Position numbers and translations under genes: made by a program. 64,000 bases of DNA. Origin: CAIXPF01 sp046155365. Its GTDB lineage: Bacteria; Actinomycetota; Acidimicrobiia; Acidimicrobiales; CAIXPF01. Position 1 is the first letter of the stretch. Each line of letters opens with the position of its first letter. Location: contig JBJXFH010000152.1 of assembly GCA_046155365.1 (NCBI GenBank), positions 1 to 64,000 of the forward strand, written 5' to 3'. This document shows positions 15,779 through 24,269 of the stretch, piece by piece. Below the pieces are notes generated by a model. The model was not told where the DNA came from. It saw only the letters and a list, made by a program, of their open reading frames with translations, and did no database searches.

Positions 15779-17170
15779 TCAGGCCGGTACGGCCCGCAGC
15801 GCGGCATCGCCCGGTGCGAGGGACCGCTGTTCGTCGGACAGCTCCGCCATGGCCATACGGTGATGGGCTCGGGCGGCCCCCAGCGACAGATCTGCGACGG
15901 TTCCATCCACGGTTCCATCCACCGGGTCACCGTGCAGGACGAACGTGCGTTGCAGCGCTCGGAGCAGGGAACGGTCCCCACCCGGCCAGGCCGGCGGGAA
16001 CGCGTCGCCCGAGGGGGCCAAGGGGGCCAAGGTAACCAGCTCGGCCAGCGCCCGCCCGTCAGGACCCAGCCGCCGGGCCGCCAGCTTGGCGCCGCCGATA
16101 CTGGCTTTGCCGGGCGAGGTTTTGGCCACCGGGCGCAGCGGGGCGTCGGCACCGGGACCCTCAGCCATGGCCACCAGCTTGTACACCAAACCCGCCGCCG
16201 GCGCGCCGGAGCCGGTGACCAGGTGGGTACCGATCAACATGCGGTCCACCGGAGCCTGGGCCCGGACCAGCTCGGCGATGGCCCACTCGTCCAGATCACC
16301 GGACACCACGATGCGGGTGGCGCTGGCCCCCAACCCGTCGAGCAGGGCCCGGGCCCGGCGGGACTCCACCAGAGGATCACCGGAATCGATGCGAATGGCA
16401 CCCAACGACGGACCGGCCACATCCACGGCGTTGCGGATGCCGGTCTCGATGTCGAAGGTGTCCACCAGCATCGTGGTATCGGGGCCGGTCAAGGCCAGTT
16501 GGGCTTCGAATGCGGCGCGCTCATCGCGGTGGGCCAGGACGAAGGCGTGGGCCACGGTGCCGCCGGTGGGCACCCCCCAGCGCCGGCCGGCCTCCAGGTT
16601 GGAGGTGGCGGCGAAGCCCACCAGGTACGCCGCCCTCGCCGCCGCCGGCGCTGCATACTCTGCGGTACGTCGACTGCCGGCCTCGAGTAGCGGTCGGCCG
16701 GCCGCGGCAGCCACCATGCGGGCCCCGGCGGCGGCCACGGCACAGTCATGGTTGAGGATCGACAACACCAACGTCTCCAGGATCACCGCCTCGCCGAAGG
16801 TGCCCTCCACGGTGAGAATGGGCGAGCCGGGAAAGAACAACTCGCCTTCAAGGTAACCGCGTACGGTGCCGGTGAAGCGGTAGTCAGCCAGCCATTGCAG
16901 GGCCCGGGCCGAGAGGAACCCCTGCTGGGACAGCCACGTCAGCGCGCCGTCGTCGAAGCGGAACACGTGCAGCGCCTCCACCAGCCGGCCCACCCCGGCC
17001 ATCACCCCATAGCGCCGACCCGGTGGGAGACGCCGAGGAAAGCACTCGAAGGTGGCCCGATGCTGCGCCACCCCCGAACGCAGGGCAGCGTCCAACATGG
17101 TGAGCTCGTAATGGTCGGTGAGCAACCCGGTCGGCGTCCACCGTTGATCCCCAGGGGTGACGTCGAGCAC
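15779..17170 (-). CDS. pncB: nicotinate phosphoribosyltransferase
   Basis: About 463 residues. The enzyme joins nicotinate to PRPP in NAD salvage. Family hallmarks are seen: the entry TGLLTDHYELTMLDAALRSG, FECFPRRLPPGRRYGVMAGVGR, the conserved EAGSRRTAEYAAPAAARAAYLVGF, and the PRPP-site strand LGAIRIDSGDPLVESRRA. The start is uncertain. I chose the GTG at 17170, closest to the conserved core; a TTG at 17209 would add 13 residues. The gene is monocistronic by spacing, 87 bp from the 3' end of dnaB upstream of it on the same strand. Confidence 0.9.
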   Translation of the reverse strand: MLDVTPGDQRWTPTGLLTDHYELTMLDAALRSGVAQHRATFECFPRRLPPGRRYGVMAGVGRLVEALHVFRFDDGALTWLSQQGFLSARALQWLADYRFTGTVRGYLEGELFFPGSPILTVEGTFGEAVILETLVLSILNHDCAVAAAGARMVAAAAGRPLLEAGSRRTAEYAAPAAARAAYLVGFAATSNLEAGRRWGVPTGGTVAHAFVLAHRDERAAFEAQLALTGPDTTMLVDTFDIETGIRNAVDVAGPSLGAIRIDSGDPLVESRRARALLDGLGASATRIVVSGDLDEWAIAELVRAQAPVDRMLIGTHLVTGSGAPAAGLVYKLVAMAEGPGADAPLRPVAKTSPGKASIGGAKLAARRLGPDGRALAELVTLAPLAPSGDAFPPAWPGGDRSLLRALQRTFVLHGDPVDGTVDGTVADLSLGAARAHHRMAMAELSDEQRSLAPGDAALRAVPA

Positions 17171-17257
17171 GGCGCCATGGTAGGTCCAACCCCTTGGCCT
17201 TGTACTCAAGATGAGCGTAAGGGCGCTGGCAGTGGCAGCTGCAGGCGTTCGGGGCGG

Positions 17258-18628
17258 TCAGGGATTTCGGGCCATGTTGGCGAACTTGGTGTACTGGCCG
17301 AGGAAGGCCAGGCGAACGGTGCCAGTGGGGCCCGACCGGTGCTTGGCCACAATCACCTCGGCCACGCCCTCATCCTGGGTGTCGCGGTGATAGATCTCGT
17401 CTCGGTACAGGAACAGCACCACATCCGCGTCCTGCTCCAAGCTTCCCGATTCCCGGAGGTCCGACAGCATGGGACGCTTGTCAGCCCGTTGCTCCAAACC
17501 CCGGTTGAGCTGGGCCAACGCCACGACGGGGGCTTCGATCTCACGGGCGAGGATCTTGAGACCACGGCTGATCTCGGCCACCTCAACCTGGCGGGACTCC
17601 GCTGAACTGCGGCCGCTCATGAGCTGGATGTAGTCCACCACCACCAAACCCAGTTCACCGACTTGGGATTTGAGCTTGCGGGCCTTGGAACGGATTTCCA
17701 TGACCGTCACGTTGGGGTTGTCATCAATCCAGATCGGCGCCTCAGCCAGGGTGCCCACCGCACGGCTCAGCTTCTCCCAATCGCTTTCGGACAATCGGCC
17801 ACTGCGCATGCGGGTGGCGTCTACCCGCGCCTCGGAGGACAACAGCCGCTGGGTGATCTCAAGACGGCTCATTTCCAGGGAGAACACCAACGTGGGTTTG
17901 TGACCCACCAAGGCGGCGTGGGCGGCCATGCCCAACGCGAAGCTGGTCTTGCCCATGGCCGGGCGCGCCCCCACCACCACCAGGGCGTTGGGCTGCAGGC
18001 CGGACAGGATCTCGTCCAGGTCGGCGTAGCCGCTGGGAGTGCCGGTGATGGCGTCACCGCGTTCGTACAGTTGCTCGAGTCGATCAAGGGCCTGGCCCAG
18101 CAGCTCCCGAACCGGTGCGGTGGTGGTGGCCACCCGGTGCTGCGCCAGGTTGAACATCATCGACTCGGCCTGATCCACGGCCTTGCTGACGTCGTCCGGC
18201 AGGGAATAGCCCAGCTCGGCGATCTCACCGGCGGTGGCGATCATGCTGCGAAGGAGCGCCAGCTCTTCCACGATCTCGGCGTGGCGACGCACGTTGGACA
18301 GCGCCGGGGCCGAGGCCTGCAGAGCTACCAGGGTGGCTGCCCCGCCGATGGCCTCCAACAGACCGGCCCGGCTCAGCTCATCGGCCACGGTGATGGGATC
18401 CGCGGGTTCACCGGCGCCGTACAAGGAGGCAACGGCGTCAAAGATGTGACCGTGGGCCGGCTTGTAAAAGTGATCGGGACGGACCACCTCAGTGGCCGCG
18501 GCGATCGCTTCGCGGGACAACAGCATCGCCCCGAGCAACGACTCCTCAGCGGAGAGGTTGTGGGGCGAGACGCGGCCTGACCCGGCGGGGGTCAGGCGCG
18601 CCGACTCGGACGGGGACACGGTTGCCAT
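17258..18628 (-). CDS. dnaB: replicative DNA helicase DnaB
   Basis: 456 residues from the ATG at 18628; a GTG at 18640 is an alternative. The N-terminal DnaB domain (PHNLSAEESLLGAMLLSREAI) is followed by the RecA-like hexameric helicase domain. That domain has Walker A ARPAMGKTSFALG, Walker B LVVVDYIQLMSG and the arginine-finger region near KHRSGPTGTV. It unwinds DNA at the fork. No intein is visible, unlike some mycobacterial DnaB. It follows rpsF-ssb-rpsR-rplI on the same strand with a 200-bp gap that holds DnaA-box-like sites. Confidence 0.97.
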   Translation of the reverse strand: MATVSPSESARLTPAGSGRVSPHNLSAEESLLGAMLLSREAIAAATEVVRPDHFYKPAHGHIFDAVASLYGAGEPADPITVADELSRAGLLEAIGGAATLVALQASAPALSNVRRHAEIVEELALLRSMIATAGEIAELGYSLPDDVSKAVDQAESMMFNLAQHRVATTTAPVRELLGQALDRLEQLYERGDAITGTPSGYADLDEILSGLQPNALVVVGARPAMGKTSFALGMAAHAALVGHKPTLVFSLEMSRLEITQRLLSSEARVDATRMRSGRLSESDWEKLSRAVGTLAEAPIWIDDNPNVTVMEIRSKARKLKSQVGELGLVVVDYIQLMSGRSSAESRQVEVAEISRGLKILAREIEAPVVALAQLNRGLEQRADKRPMLSDLRESGSLEQDADVVLFLYRDEIYHRDTQDEGVAEVIVAKHRSGPTGTVRLAFLGQYTKFANMARNP

Positions 18629-18730
18629 GTTGGACCACACCTTGGGCTAACTCGGCGGCGAACCTCCAGAGGACAGCCGAGGAAGTTCTGTGGAAAGCGT
18701 GGTGGATACTGAGGACGAACCGGCCTCATC

Positions 18731-18751
18731 GGTGGACAACGTTGTGGACAG
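18731..18751 (-). promoter_or_regulatory. two DnaA-box-like sites upstream of dnaB
   Basis: On the minus strand 18731-18739 reads ttgtccacc and 18743-18751 reads ctgtccaca. Each is one mismatch or less from the actinobacterial DnaA box (T/C)(T/C)(G/A)TCCACA, and the two lie 12 bp apart in the same orientation. They sit in the gap between rplI and dnaB. Confidence 0.5.
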
Positions 18752-18828
18752 CCCCCGGCCGCTGGGGAAAAGTGCCCAAGGAGCCCCCAGGGCCAAGGAC
18801 TGGACCCCGGAAATGCCGCGCTCCGTGG

Positions 18829-19278
18829 TTACTGTGCGACGACTTCGACCTGCAGGAAAATCTGCACCTCGCTCTGAAGGTGCGCCGGGACCGAGTGCAT
18901 TCCCACGGTCTTGATGGGCTCCTCCAGGGCAATGGCCCGACGGTCGATTTCCAGCCCGGTCTGGGTGTAGACCGCCTCCACCACATCTGCTTCGGAGATC
19001 GAACCGAACAGCCGGCCCTCACCACTGGCCCGGGCACCGAGCTTGATGACCATGGGCGCCAACTGCTTGGCGATTTCCTCAGCGGCGGCGCGCTCACGGG
19101 CATCTTTCACCTCACGCGAAGAGCGCATGGTGACCGCCTGGGTCTCCGCGCCGGAGGAGGACCGCATGGCCAGCCTCTGGGGGAGGAGGTAGTTGCGGGC
19201 GTACCCGTCACTGACCTCCACGATCTCTCCCCGCTTGCCCAAACCGCGCACGGTGTCACGCAGAATGACGCGGATCAT
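18829..19278 (-). CDS. rplI: 50S ribosomal protein L9
   Basis: 149 residues, normal length for L9. The N-terminal RNA-binding domain reads MIRVILRDTVRGLGKRGEIVEVSDGYARNYLLPQRLA. A long connecting helix and the C-terminal domain (GRLFGSISEADVVEAVYTQTG) follow. The ATG overlaps the stop of rpsR by four bases (ATGA), so translation is probably coupled. Confidence 0.97.
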   Translation of the reverse strand: MIRVILRDTVRGLGKRGEIVEVSDGYARNYLLPQRLAMRSSSGAETQAVTMRSSREVKDARERAAAEEIAKQLAPMVIKLGARASGEGRLFGSISEADVVEAVYTQTGLEIDRRAIALEEPIKTVGMHSVPAHLQSEVQIFLQVEVVAQ

Positions 19279-19694
19279 GCTTCCTCCTCCGTGTCAGCGA
19301 CCTCGGTCACAACCTCAACGGCGTCATCGGTCACTGCGGCCAGATCGGCTTCCTCGCCGCGGGGCGGACGACCGTCACGCCCACCGCGCTCGCCGCGCTC
19401 GCCCCGATCGGGACGGGTGCTGCGCTGGGTGGTGACCCGGTTGGCGTAGGGCAGCAACGCCATCTCACGGGCGTTCTTGATGGCCATGGCCACGGCTCGC
19501 TGTTGCTGCTGATCGTTGCCGGTGACCCGGCGGGCACGAATCTTGGCCCGGTCGGACATGAACCGACGCAGCAGGTTCACGTCCTTGTAGTCCACGTAGT
19601 CCACTCGCTCGGAGGTGAGTACGGAGATCTTCTTCTTAGCCCTTTTGGCGTTGTCCTTGAGCTTGCCCCGCGGCGGGGACTTGACCTTGGGCAT
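19275..19694 (-). CDS. rpsR: 30S ribosomal protein S18 with long acidic C-terminal tail
   Basis: 139 residues, against about 75-90 usual for S18. The core (residues about 20-88: SERVDYVDYKDVNLLRRFMSD ... RVTGNDQQQQRAVAMAIKNAREMALLPY) is complete and has no cysteines, so it is the zinc-free form. After residue 90 comes an Arg/Gly/Asp-rich segment (RPDRGERGERGGRDGR) and then a strongly acidic tail ending ADTEEEA. The start ATG at 19694 shares a base with the ssb stop (TGATG), and the 3' end overlaps rplI. The tail is in frame with no sign of frameshift. Confidence 0.95.
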   Translation of the reverse strand: MPKVKSPPRGKLKDNAKRAKKKISVLTSERVDYVDYKDVNLLRRFMSDRAKIRARRVTGNDQQQQRAVAMAIKNAREMALLPYANRVTTQRSTRPDRGERGERGGRDGRPPRGEEADLAAVTDDAVEVVTEVADTEEEA

Positions 19695-20179
19695 CAGAAG
19701 GGCTCCTCATCGTAGTCATAGGCCGGGGCCTGGTTCGCGGCCGGTCGGCTGAACCCGCCGCCACCGCCGCCGCCACCGCCACCTGCGGGGCCGGCACCGC
19801 CGCTGCCATCGGCGCGGCGTTCGTTCTTGGTCACCTGGGCGGTGGCCCAGCGAAGGGACGGTCCGATGTCATCGGCCACGATCTCGATCTTGGAACGCCG
19901 CTCCTTCTCCTGGGTCTCCCAAGAGCGCTGCTCCAATCGACCCTGGACCACCACCCGGCTACCGCGGGTGAGGGATTCCGAGACGTTCTCCGCCAACGTT
20001 CCGTACGCCACCACATCGAAGAAGGAGGTCTCTTCCTTCCACTCGTTGGTCTGGCGGTCCTGGCGCCGACGGTTCACGGCCAAGCCGAACTGGGCCACGG
20101 CGATGCCACCAGGGGTGAACCGCAATTCAGGATCGCGGGTGATGTTGCCGACCAGGTCGACGGTATTTCCGATAGCCAC
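19694..20179 (-). CDS. ssb: single-stranded DNA-binding protein
   Basis: 161 residues. The OB fold (residues about 3-110: AIGNTVDLVGNITRDPELRF...VAQFGLAVNRR) is followed by a Gly-rich linker and the acidic tip YDYDEEPF, which recruits partner proteins. The GTG at 20179 is chosen because GGGAGG lies at 20185-20190, five bases upstream, and because the protein then begins like other SSBs. The gene lies between rpsF (13-bp gap) and rpsR (TGATG overlap) in the conserved operon. Confidence 0.96.
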   Translation of the reverse strand: MAIGNTVDLVGNITRDPELRFTPGGIAVAQFGLAVNRRRQDRQTNEWKEETSFFDVVAYGTLAENVSESLTRGSRVVVQGRLEQRSWETQEKERRSKIEIVADDIGPSLRWATAQVTKNERRADGSGGAGPAGGGGGGGGGGFSRPAANQAPAYDYDEEPF

Positions 20180-20192
20180 TGAAACCTCCCGA

Positions 20193-20522
20193 TCAAGAGG
20201 CTTGCTTGGCGAGCAGGCCACGACGGGTGGCTTCATGCTCGGGCAGGCGCATGTTCTTGTGGCGGACCACCTGGTCCGAGATCCGCAGTACGCGGTCAAT
20301 GTCATTGAGGTGGGTGGCCTCGGTGACAATCTCGAGCACCACGTAGTAGCCCTCGAGCTTGTGGTTGATCTCGTACGCGAAGCGACGACGACCCCAGCGG
20401 TCAGTGGTGGCGATGCGGCCCTTGCCGGCGGTCACCATCTCACCGACCCGGTTGAGCATCTGTTGGATGCCCGAGTCATCGACATCGGAGTCGAAAATGA
20501 TCATGAGTTCGTAAACCCGCAT
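20193..20522 (-). CDS. rpsF: 30S ribosomal protein S6
   Basis: 109 residues from the ATG at 20522 (MRVYELMIIFDSDVDD). The S6 fold is complete (GRRRFAYEINHKLEGYYVVLEI). S6 binds 16S rRNA together with S18, encoded two genes downstream. It is the first gene of the rpsF-ssb-rpsR-rplI(-dnaB) operon. GGGAGG lies at 20535-20540 but 12 bases from the start, slightly far. The preceding leader is highly structured. Confidence 0.97.
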   Translation of the reverse strand: MRVYELMIIFDSDVDDSGIQQMLNRVGEMVTAGKGRIATTDRWGRRRFAYEINHKLEGYYVVLEIVTEATHLNDIDRVLRISDQVVRHKNMRLPEHEATRRGLLAKQAS

Positions 20523-20546
20523 GCGGGATGGAAACCTCCCTGTGGA

Positions 20547-20602
20547 CCCGGCCGAACCGGGGCCTCGAACGTGACGAGGCAGGGTCTTGATTGGGACCCT
20601 GC
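20547..20602 (-). promoter_or_regulatory. structured rpsF 5' leader with three consecutive hairpins
   Basis: Three perfect short inverted repeats follow one another upstream of rpsF. They are 20547-20561 (CCCGG/CCGGG, loop 5), 20563-20579 (CCTCG/CGAGG, loop 7) and 20579-20602 (GCAGGGTC/GACCCTGC, loop 8). Leaders of rpsF are known to be bound by the S6:S18 complex for autoregulation in many bacteria. I cannot confirm the S6:S18 consensus here. Confidence 0.5.
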
Positions 20603-21055
20603 ACTCTACTGTGCCGGCGACCAGACTCAGCATTCCGCTGCGCCGGCGTCACCGGTCCCCAGTATGGGATAGGGGGTGTGACGGTCTAAGAAGGCACGGC
20701 ACCGAGCCGCATGGTGTTCGGCCGGGTGGGGGTGCCGGTGCTGTGCCGGCGGATAGTGCAGCTCCCCAAGTTGACTTGTGCACTTTGGTAGGGATTGTCG
20801 CCGTCACCATGCGAGGCGCACGGCGCTGACCTGGGGTTTTGTGATGACGAATTTCGGTGTCGTCTTCCAAACTGCACAAGTCAAGGGCGGAGGTACCCAC
20901 CAACGTGATATTTCAGTGGATTTCAGACAGCATTGACGAGTCAGATTGGTCCCGTTCACCCTGCCGGGGTTCGGGTAGGTGCGGAGCGTGGTTGGGTGGC
21001 GCCTCCCTGGGGCCGGCCGTCCGGTAGGGGCCGAAAGCCCACCCGGGCCGAGCGC
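20603..21055. other. intergenic region between rpsF and the penicillin-binding protein gene
   Basis: A gap of about 450 bp between the end of the penicillin-binding protein gene (21056) and the rpsF leader, both on the minus strand. It should hold the rpsF operon promoter. A weak candidate -10 (TAGAGT on the minus strand, near 20605-20610) lies just before the leader hairpins. The only other clear structure is the 22-bp inverted repeat at 20771-20884. Open frames here lack family resemblance. Confidence 0.5.
20771..20884. repeat. 114-bp segment bounded by 22-bp inverted repeats
   Basis: Left end TTGACTTGTGCACTTTGG (20771-20788) and right end CCAAACTGCACAAGTCAA (20867-20884) are inverted copies with one mismatch. 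Extending to 22 bp gives 19 matches. The inside has no obvious coding potential. No flanking target duplication is visible. Confidence 0.75.
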
Positions 21056-23635
21056 TCAAGCAGTGGTGGTGCTGGACGCGATCGGGGCCGAAACAGTGGA
21101 GGTGACCGCGGGCGGCGCGGTGGTGGTCGACCCGGATGGCGCTGAAGATGAGGGCGGCGGGGCCGGTGTGGTGGTGGCCGGCGGAGTGGGGGGCGCGGCG
21201 CTGGGTGGAGGGGCGACGTTGGGGGGCGCGGAACCGGCAGTGGTTGGGGGCAACGTCGAGGTGGTGGTGGGCGGAGGGGTGGTGGTGGTCCGGAAGCCGC
21301 CGGCGGGGACGGTGCCGTTGAGAGATTTGACGTCGGCCACGTTGACCTCTTGACCCACGAACCGACTGGCGGTGGGCAGCACGCAGGTGGGGGTGTCCTT
21401 GGTGGCTTCGGTCATGAAGCGTGACCAGATCTGCGCCGGGAAGGTGCCACCGCCCACGTTGGCCACCCCGTGCACGTTGGTCATGGAGGTCACCGCCTGG
21501 CCATTGGTACCGGCATAACCCATCCACACCGAGGCGGTCAGCATGCCCTCCTGGCCACGGCAGCTGTACCCCACGAACCAGGCGTCTCGATAGTCGTTGG
21601 TGGTGCCGGTCTTACCGGCGGCCTGGTTGGGAATGGCAGCCTGGCCCCCGGTCCCCTCTTCGATGACCTTGATCAAGGCCCCGGTCACCGCGTCGGCCGT
21701 TTCGATGGCCAGCACCTGACGCGTTTCGTACACCGGCGCGGACCACACCACGCTGCCGCTGGAGTCCTCGACCCGGGTCACCATCGAGGGGTCGATGGCC
21801 GAACCCCGGTTGGCCAGGGTGCCGTAGCCGGCGGCCATGTCCAGCACCGAAACCTCGCCCGAACCCAACACCAGCGCCGGGACCGCCGGGAGCGCCGCGG
21901 TGACCCCCATCTCGTTCGCCAGCTCGACCACCCGATCAGCCCCTTGGCGCAACATCAGCTGGGCGTACACGGTGTTGGAGGACTGCGCCAGCGCGTCGAG
22001 CAGGTTGTAACGGCCGCTGGCGGACGCGCCACCCACCACCGTCCAGTCCTGACCGTCGTCGGCCCCGGCGAAGATCACCTCGGCCGGGGCGGGAAAGGTT
22101 GACAGCGGCGACAGACCATCCTCGATGGCGGCGGCGAGGGCGAACGGTTTGAACGTGGATCCCGGCTGTCGACCCGATCCCCCGCCGGCGGTTCCGGTGG
22201 CCAGGTTCACCTGTGAGGCAGCGAAGTCCCGGCCGCCGACCATGGCCCGCACCGCGCCCTTTTCATCGAGCGCCACCAACGACCCGGCGGGGTCCTCGGG
22301 TGCCTGCAAGACCCCTTCCACCGCCGGCCCCGCTGGCCCCTCCGGCCGTCCGTAGATGGTGGCGTATGCCGCGTTCTGCAATGAACGATCAAGGGTGGTG
22401 TAAACCCGCAGGCCGCCGTTGAACACCCGCTGGGCGCCGAAACGTTCAATCAGCCACTGCCGCACCGAGTCCACGAAATACTCGGCGCCGGCATCGTGGT
22501 AATAGAGGATGCTGCCATCGGCGGACTCCAACCGGGGCTGCACATACCCATTGGCATGATCAATAACCCGGAAGGGCAGATCTTTGGCCAACTGCGCCTG
22601 CTCGGGGGTGATGTATCCCTCCGACACCATCCCGTCCAACACCGAGTCCCGTCGGAAGGCCGCCTCCTCGGGGTCGAAATACACATCCGCGGTTTCCGGG
22701 GAACGGATCAGACCGGCCAGATAGGCGGCCTTGGCCAAACCCTTGGTGGATTGCGCCGGATTGTCATATTCCAGACCCACGAACTCGATGCCCTGCCCGA
22801 AGTAGGCGTTGGACGCGGCCTGCACCCCGTACGCCCCGCGCCCAAAATAGATCGTATTGAGATAATCGGTGAGGATCTGTTCCTTGGTCCGGGCCCGTTC
22901 CAACTTGACCGCCAGCACCGCCTCGCGCATCTTTCGCTCAAAGCTACGTTCCTGGGTGAGGAAGGCATTTTTCACATACTGCTGAGTGATGGTGGAACCA
23001 CCCTGAAGTTGACCGCGGTTCTGTAGGTCACGAACCACCGCCCGGGCGATGCCGAAGGGATCCACCCCAGAATGACGAAAATAATCCCGATCCTCCGCCG
23101 ACAGCACCGCTTGCACCACCACGGGCGGAATCTGCGGATAGCTCACCAGCTCCCGATTGATGCCCGCCTGCAAGCTGGCAACTTCGTTCCCGTGGGCGCA
23201 CCCATCGGGTATCTCAGCCGAACAGATGTACGTGGTTTGGGCCAATTCCGCCGCTTGGGGTAACGCCACTCGGGAGATGACCGTTGCCAACCCAGCGGCA
23301 GCGACCACGATGAGGATGGCCAGCACATACAGCGCCCGGCGATGGCGCCACAGAAAGCTCCGACGCACCTTCCGACGGCGACGGCGTTCCAACCTGCGCA
23401 CCAGCTGCTGTTCCCGGCGAGCGGCGCCACGGCGGGGATCGGACCGTGGGACCCGCACCACGGCCTGGCCCGTCCCGCTCGGTGGCCGGGTTGCACCAGC
23501 GATCCCGATATCCCCCGTCGCCCCGCCAGCCGAGCCGGACCCCTCATCCATCCCCGCGGTCGGGGTGGCCGAGCGACGGCGCGCCGCGGACGTTGAACCC
23601 CTGGTGGTGCCGGATCGAGCCGGAGGGCGGTTCAT
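21056..23635 (-). CDS. bifunctional penicillin-binding protein 1A (transglycosylase/transpeptidase)
   Basis: 859 residues; polymerises and cross-links peptidoglycan outside the membrane. A basic cytoplasmic N-terminus of about 100 residues precedes one membrane helix (about 101-121). The GT51 domain has its catalytic glutamate at residue 181 (EDRDYFRHSG) and the GGSTITQQYVKN motif. The transpeptidase has STFK near residue 492, SSN near 551 and KTGT near 672. The C-terminal 100 residues are Thr/Pro/Ala-rich (TTTTPPPTTTSTLPP), a wall-spanning style tail. In mycobacteria ponA1 occupies the equivalent place next to DUF5318. The ATG at 23635 follows an inverted repeat. Confidence 0.96.
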   Translation of the reverse strand: MNRPPARSGTTRGSTSAARRRSATPTAGMDEGSGSAGGATGDIGIAGATRPPSGTGQAVVRVPRSDPRRGAARREQQLVRRLERRRRRKVRRSFLWRHRRALYVLAILIVVAAAGLATVISRVALPQAAELAQTTYICSAEIPDGCAHGNEVASLQAGINRELVSYPQIPPVVVQAVLSAEDRDYFRHSGVDPFGIARAVVRDLQNRGQLQGGSTITQQYVKNAFLTQERSFERKMREAVLAVKLERARTKEQILTDYLNTIYFGRGAYGVQAASNAYFGQGIEFVGLEYDNPAQSTKGLAKAAYLAGLIRSPETADVYFDPEEAAFRRDSVLDGMVSEGYITPEQAQLAKDLPFRVIDHANGYVQPRLESADGSILYYHDAGAEYFVDSVRQWLIERFGAQRVFNGGLRVYTTLDRSLQNAAYATIYGRPEGPAGPAVEGVLQAPEDPAGSLVALDEKGAVRAMVGGRDFAASQVNLATGTAGGGSGRQPGSTFKPFALAAAIEDGLSPLSTFPAPAEVIFAGADDGQDWTVVGGASASGRYNLLDALAQSSNTVYAQLMLRQGADRVVELANEMGVTAALPAVPALVLGSGEVSVLDMAAGYGTLANRGSAIDPSMVTRVEDSSGSVVWSAPVYETRQVLAIETADAVTGALIKVIEEGTGGQAAIPNQAAGKTGTTNDYRDAWFVGYSCRGQEGMLTASVWMGYAGTNGQAVTSMTNVHGVANVGGGTFPAQIWSRFMTEATKDTPTCVLPTASRFVGQEVNVADVKSLNGTVPAGGFRTTTTPPPTTTSTLPPTTAGSAPPNVAPPPSAAPPTPPATTTPAPPPSSSAPSGSTTTAPPAVTSTVSAPIASSTTTA

Positions 23636-23643
23636 CCCCAGCG

Positions 23644-23668
23644 GCTGACGGTGATGGAAACCGTCAGC
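23644..23668 (-). promoter_or_regulatory. inverted repeat just upstream of the penicillin-binding protein gene
   Basis: GCTGACGGT and ACCGTCAGC form a perfect 9-bp inverted repeat with a 7-base spacer, ending nine bases before the start codon. It could be an operator or an mRNA hairpin close to the ribosome-binding site (CTGGGG). No T-run follows, so it is not a terminator. Confidence 0.5.
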
Positions 23669-23745
23669 GAAGGCCAGCTCCGATGAAGACCGCCGGGTAC
23701 CGCGCCGAGGGATGGCCCGCCGGCGTTGCTACGGTGCACCACGCG

Positions 23746-24162
23746 CTAGTCCGCCCGGGCCGGGGTCAGCGGGAACACCTTGGCCAGGTAGTTCCAGGCG
23801 CAGTCGGGGCAGACCTCCACCACATAACAGGTGAAGGGCCCGCGATGGCGACGAGCGAGCTTGGCCAATGAAGCCAACTCACGGGCGGTTCCCACACACC
23901 GCCCGAACGCCGGCAGACTCGGGCCGAAGACGTAGGTGACCAGCACCAGCTGATGGCGGGCGCAGATGGGGCAATCCTCAGCGGTGGGGCGGCTACACAG
24001 CTGTGCCGCCCGTCGGAGCTCGGGATGGGCGTCACACACGTCGGACTGGGACAGCCGTCCCCGCCGGAACTCCGCCAGCACCGCTCGGCGCGCCATGCGG
24101 TAGTCCACCGTGCCGGCCACGGGTTGGACTCCGACGGACGCCGTGTCAGGGCTGAACCTCAC
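23746..24162 (-). CDS. DUF5318 family zinc-ribbon-like protein
   Basis: 138 residues. Two Cys pairs (CPIC near residue 70 and CPDC near 119) suggest a zinc site. The TVDYRMARRAVLAEFRRGRLSQSDVCDAHPEL opening fits the actinobacterial DUF5318 family (Rv0049 in M. tuberculosis, 137 residues). Rv0049 likewise neighbours the ponA1/rpsF block. It is on the same strand as the penicillin-binding protein gene, 110 bp upstream, and may be co-expressed. Function unknown. Confidence 0.85.
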   Translation of the reverse strand: MRFSPDTASVGVQPVAGTVDYRMARRAVLAEFRRGRLSQSDVCDAHPELRRAAQLCSRPTAEDCPICARHQLVLVTYVFGPSLPAFGRCVGTARELASLAKLARRHRGPFTCYVVEVCPDCAWNYLAKVFPLTPARAD

Positions 24163-24269
24163 GAGGGTCAGGCTAGTTCGGGTTCATCCCGCCAGGTCGC
24201 GGACCCTCGTTGCGGAGCCAGTGTGAGGGTCACCGGAGCACACCGCCAGACAGCGCTAGGGTCAACGCC

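Noticed and set aside
20649..20903. 84-residue minus-strand frame in the rpsF-PBP gap
   Set aside because: No domain, odd composition, and it spans the inverted-repeat segment.
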